Source of the DNA: Corallococcus praedator
GTDB lineage: Bacteria > Myxococcota > Myxococcia > Myxococcales > Myxococcaceae
Direction of reading: 5' to 3'
DNA: 32,390 nt
Assembly (NCBI RefSeq): GCF_003612125.1
Contig: NZ_RAWI01000061.1
Coordinates: 1 to 32,390 of the forward strand
A program made the translations under genes and the position numbers. The notes under the pieces were generated by a model, which saw only the letters and a list, made by a program, of their open reading frames with translations, searched no databases and was not told the DNA's origin. Positions within the stretch are counted from its first letter, which is position 1. Every line of letters begins with the position of its first letter. Below are positions 30,102-32,390 of the stretch, in pieces.

Positions 30102-31745
30102 TCAGCGCTCCCTCGGGGTGAGCTCCGTCAGCACCAGGAGGCTGTCGGGCTCCGCGTGCGGCGCCAGCCGCGCGTAGGGGTTCTGTTCGGTGGGAAAGCC
30201 GGTGAAGCGCAGCGAGTTGGACTCGCCCCACGACGGGTTGGGGAACAGCGGGATGGCCGGCGCCAGCGCGGAGAAGCGCTTCTGCACCGCGGACATCAGC
30301 GCGTGCTGCTCCTCCGGCGTACCGGCGCGCTCGAAGCGGATGAGCAGCTCATCCGCCTCCGCGTCTCCCAGGCGGTGCCAGTTGGCCGCCGCCACCTCGC
30401 CCACCGGGCGCACCGTGCGCGGGGACAGGAGCCACTTGTAGAAGTTGTACGGCGTGGGCCCGTCCAGCGACCAGGAGATGGCCAGTTGGAACTCGCCCTT
30501 CTGCAGGCGCGTGAACCAGGTGCCGAACTCGTACGTCTTGAGCTGCACGGAGATGCCCAGCTTGCGCAGGTCGCGGCCCACCACCTGCCCCGCCCGCACC
30601 CAGTCCGACCACCCGCTCACGACCTCCAGGTCCACCGCGAAGGGCTTGCCGTCCGGCAGGCGCCGGATGCCGTCCTCGCCGCGCGCCAGCCCCGCTTCGT
30701 CCAGGAGCTTGTTCGCCTGCGTCAGGTCGTAGTGCGTCCAGGAATCCTTCGCGACCTCCGGATCCTTCCAGCCGGTGTACGCGTCGTTGAGGGCGGTGGC
30801 GTCCGCGGGGCGGGTGTAGCCGTACATGGCCACCTCCACCAACCGGTCGCGGTCCAACGCCATGCTCAGCGCCTTGCGCACGCGCACGTCGTCCAGCGGG
30901 GGGCGCGTGGTGTTGGGGTACAGGAAGACGGTGCTGCCGTAGAGCGGGAACCAGCGGTTGTGGTGCGCGGGGTCGCGGGAGACGAAGGTGCGGTCCACCG
31001 CCGGAACGAAGTTGCCCGCCCAGTCCACCTCCCCTTCCACGAGCGCCATGTTGGCCTGGTCGTTGGTGGGGAACGCCAGGAAGCGCAGCGCGGACACGGC
31101 GGGCTTGCCGGGCATCCAGTAGTGCGGGTTGCGACCCAGCTCGTAGACCTGGTTGCGGAACAGCGTCACCTGGGTGAAGGGCCCCGTGGCCACCGGCTCC
31201 GGGTTGGTGAACGTCACCGGATCCGCGACGTGCTCCCAGATGTGGCGGGGCACGATGATCTGGTGCGCGAGGTCCGCGAAGCCCGGCAGGTACACGCGGG
31301 AGAAGGTGAAGGCCACGGTGCGCGGCCCTTCCACCTTCACGTCGGAGATGAAGCGCCACACGCCGCCGGCATCCAGCGCCGGGTGCTTCTTCAGGAGGCC
31401 GAAGGTGAAGGCGACGTCCTCGGCGGTGAAGGGCTTGCCGTCGGACCAGAGGACGTTCTCGCGCAGCGTGAAGCGCAGCGTCTTCTGGTCCTCCGTCCAC
31501 GCGTGCTGGATGGCAAGCCACGGCACCCACCTGCCCTGCGCGGAGCTGAAGATCTGCATGCACTCGTAGACGCCGGCCCGGGTGGGCCAGCGCGCACCGG
31601 CGCCCGCGAACAGCGGGTTGAAGTTGCGCACCCACGCGCTCTGCTGCTCCACGGAGACGAAGAGCACGCCGGGCGGACGCGGGCGGGGCTCCGAGGAGCA
31701 CGCCAGCAGCAGCACCAGCGGCAGGAACACGCGGGCGAACTTCAC
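30102..31745 (-). CDS. Family 5 solute-binding lipoprotein of the glucan ABC importer
   Basis: The GTG at 31745 overlaps the GH16 stop as GTGA and starts a lipoprotein leader (KFARVFLPLVLLLAC, lipobox LLAC). The 547-residue product matches SBP_bac_5: FTLRENVLWSDGKPFTAEDVAFTFGLLKK, TNPEPVATGPFTQV, VRVRKALSMALDRDRLVEVAMYGY, LAISWSLDGPTPYNF. Family members bind peptides, nickel or, in several bacteria, cello- and other beta-oligosaccharides. The position between a GH16 glucanase and Opp-like permeases in a locus full of glycosidases suggests beta-gluco-oligosaccharide binding, anchored at the periplasmic face. Several Trp residues (WVRNF, WVPWLAI, WSDWVRAG) could stack on sugars, but the binding site is not proven. 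Confidence 0.92.
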   Translation of the reverse strand: MKFARVFLPLVLLLACSSEPRPRPPGVLFVSVEQQSAWVRNFNPLFAGAGARWPTRAGVYECMQIFSSAQGRWVPWLAIQHAWTEDQKTLRFTLRENVLWSDGKPFTAEDVAFTFGLLKKHPALDAGGVWRFISDVKVEGPRTVAFTFSRVYLPGFADLAHQIIVPRHIWEHVADPVTFTNPEPVATGPFTQVTLFRNQVYELGRNPHYWMPGKPAVSALRFLAFPTNDQANMALVEGEVDWAGNFVPAVDRTFVSRDPAHHNRWFPLYGSTVFLYPNTTRPPLDDVRVRKALSMALDRDRLVEVAMYGYTRPADATALNDAYTGWKDPEVAKDSWTHYDLTQANKLLDEAGLARGEDGIRRLPDGKPFAVDLEVVSGWSDWVRAGQVVGRDLRKLGISVQLKTYEFGTWFTRLQKGEFQLAISWSLDGPTPYNFYKWLLSPRTVRPVGEVAAANWHRLGDAEADELLIRFERAGTPEEQHALMSAVQKRFSALAPAIPLFPNPSWGESNSLRFTGFPTEQNPYARLAPHAEPDSLLVLTELTPRER

Positions 31746-32390
31746 GGCGTCGGCCTCGCGTAGACGCGCACGTAGTCCACCTTCATCGTCTGCGGGAACA
31801 CCGTGGAGGCGTCCGGAGGCCCCACGAACGAGCCGCCCACCGCGACGTTGAGGATGATGAAGAACGGATGGTCGTAGACCCACTTCTTGCCACTGCCAGG
31901 CAGGCTGTCCGGCGTGGCTTCGAAGTAGACGGTTTCGTCCAGCATGAAGCGCACGCGCTCCGGTTCGATCTCCACCGCGTACACGTGGAAGTCCGACTGG
32001 AGGGTGCCGCCGCCGACGGCGTGCTCGCGGCCCACGTTCTGGCCGCCGGAGTAGCCCGGCCCATGCAGCGAGCTGCGGACGATGGAGGGGATCTGCCCCC
32101 GGTGCTCCATGATGTCGATCTCACCGCACTGGGGCCAGCCGACCTGATCCACGTCCGCGCCCAACATCCAGAACGCCGGCCAGATGCCCCGGCCCGCGGG
32201 CAGCTTCAGGCGGGCCTCGATGCGGCCGTAGGTGTGCGTGAAGCGGCCCTTCGTGGAGAGGCGCGCGGAGGTGTAGTCGTTGCCCTGGTAGCGCTCGCGC
32301 CGAGCGGTGATGGCCAGGTTGCCCTCGCCGTCCAGCGACGCGTTCTGCGCGCGGTTGGTGTTGTATTCGAACTGCCCGTTGCCCCACCCG
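31742..32390 (-). CDS. GH16 endo-beta-1,3-glucanase (laminarinase type), N-terminus beyond window
   Basis: The frame is open to the right edge; the visible 215 residues are the C-terminal part. They show GNGQFEYNT, LAITARRE, YTSARLSTKGRFTHTYGRIEARLKLP, GRGIWPAFWMLG and the catalytic motif GEIDIMEH (E-x-D-x-x-E, first Glu nucleophile, last Glu acid/base), then SLHGPGYSGG, FHVYAVEIEPERVRF and the C-terminal DYVRVYA. This is the laminarinase/lichenase-type pattern of GH16 with the extra residue in the active site (EIDIME) usual for beta-1,3-glucanases. The signal peptide cannot be seen. It is the first visible gene of the operon and supplies oligosaccharides to the importer. Confidence 0.95.
   Translation of the reverse strand, partial: GWGNGQFEYNTNRAQNASLDGEGNLAITARRERYQGNDYTSARLSTKGRFTHTYGRIEARLKLPAGRGIWPAFWMLGADVDQVGWPQCGEIDIMEHRGQIPSIVRSSLHGPGYSGGQNVGREHAVGGGTLQSDFHVYAVEIEPERVRFMLDETVYFEATPDSLPGSGKKWVYDHPFFIILNVAVGGSFVGPPDASTVFPQTMKVDYVRVYARPTP

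Noticed and set aside
1-32390. CRISPR array, tRNA or rRNA genes
   Set aside because: No regularly spaced short repeats and no tRNA-like cloverleaf or rRNA sequence was recognised by eye on either strand.

Overview
The window is high-GC DNA with strong G/C third-position bias, compact operons and many exported lipoproteins. A DUSAM-type protein, from a family known mainly as a myxobacterial paralogous family, points to a predatory myxobacterium, probably Myxococcaceae (Corallococcus/Myxococcus/Pyxidicoccus type). This assignment is an inference from gene content, not a database match.

Left part (1-9060): the tail of an unknown membrane protein; a CPA2-type cation/proton antiporter; a small exported bactofilin-like protein; an isochorismatase-family hydrolase; a relic of an IS5-type transposase; an AHSA1/SRPBCC protein; a WD40-like propeller protein; a membrane-anchored SRPBCC protein with a clear terminator; and a large lipoprotein with a Big_2-like domain and an HExxH metallopeptidase motif.

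Middle part (9073-15736): a two-gene operon of a Baeyer-Villiger-type flavin monooxygenase and an exported SMP-30/NHL-like propeller protein, joined by an ATGA overlap. It is divergent from a TetR regulator. The gap between them holds a near-perfect 20-bp palindrome and a second, degenerate copy over the tetR start. Next comes a cassette carrying the DUSAM gene, bracketed by direct repeats of about 67 bp that contain a hairpin; the hairpin core recurs at 9034-9060. An M1-like metallopeptidase lipoprotein follows, with its C-terminal tail encoded by one repeat copy.

Right part (15758-32390, all minus strand): a large, tightly packed beta-glucan utilisation locus. In transcription order it encodes a GH16 endo-beta-1,3-glucanase type enzyme (cut by the window edge), a family 5 solute-binding lipoprotein, an Opp/Dpp-type permease, a permease-ATPase fusion, a second ATPase, a GH1 beta-glucosidase, a GH2-type TIM barrel fused to a probable outer-membrane beta-barrel, two small lipoproteins (one unknown, one CBM-like), and, after a 215-bp gap with a hairpin, a 1500-residue GH3 enzyme with three F5/8-type C (CBM32-like) domains. 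Most junctions are overlapping start/stop codons. The inferred pathway is extracellular cutting of beta-1,3-glucan (fungal, yeast or algal), passage over the outer membrane through the enzyme-barrel fusion, ABC import of oligosaccharides and cytoplasmic hydrolysis by GH1. No SusC/SusD or TonB-dependent receptor is seen, so this looks like a Sus-independent glycan locus. It is the most interesting part of the window.
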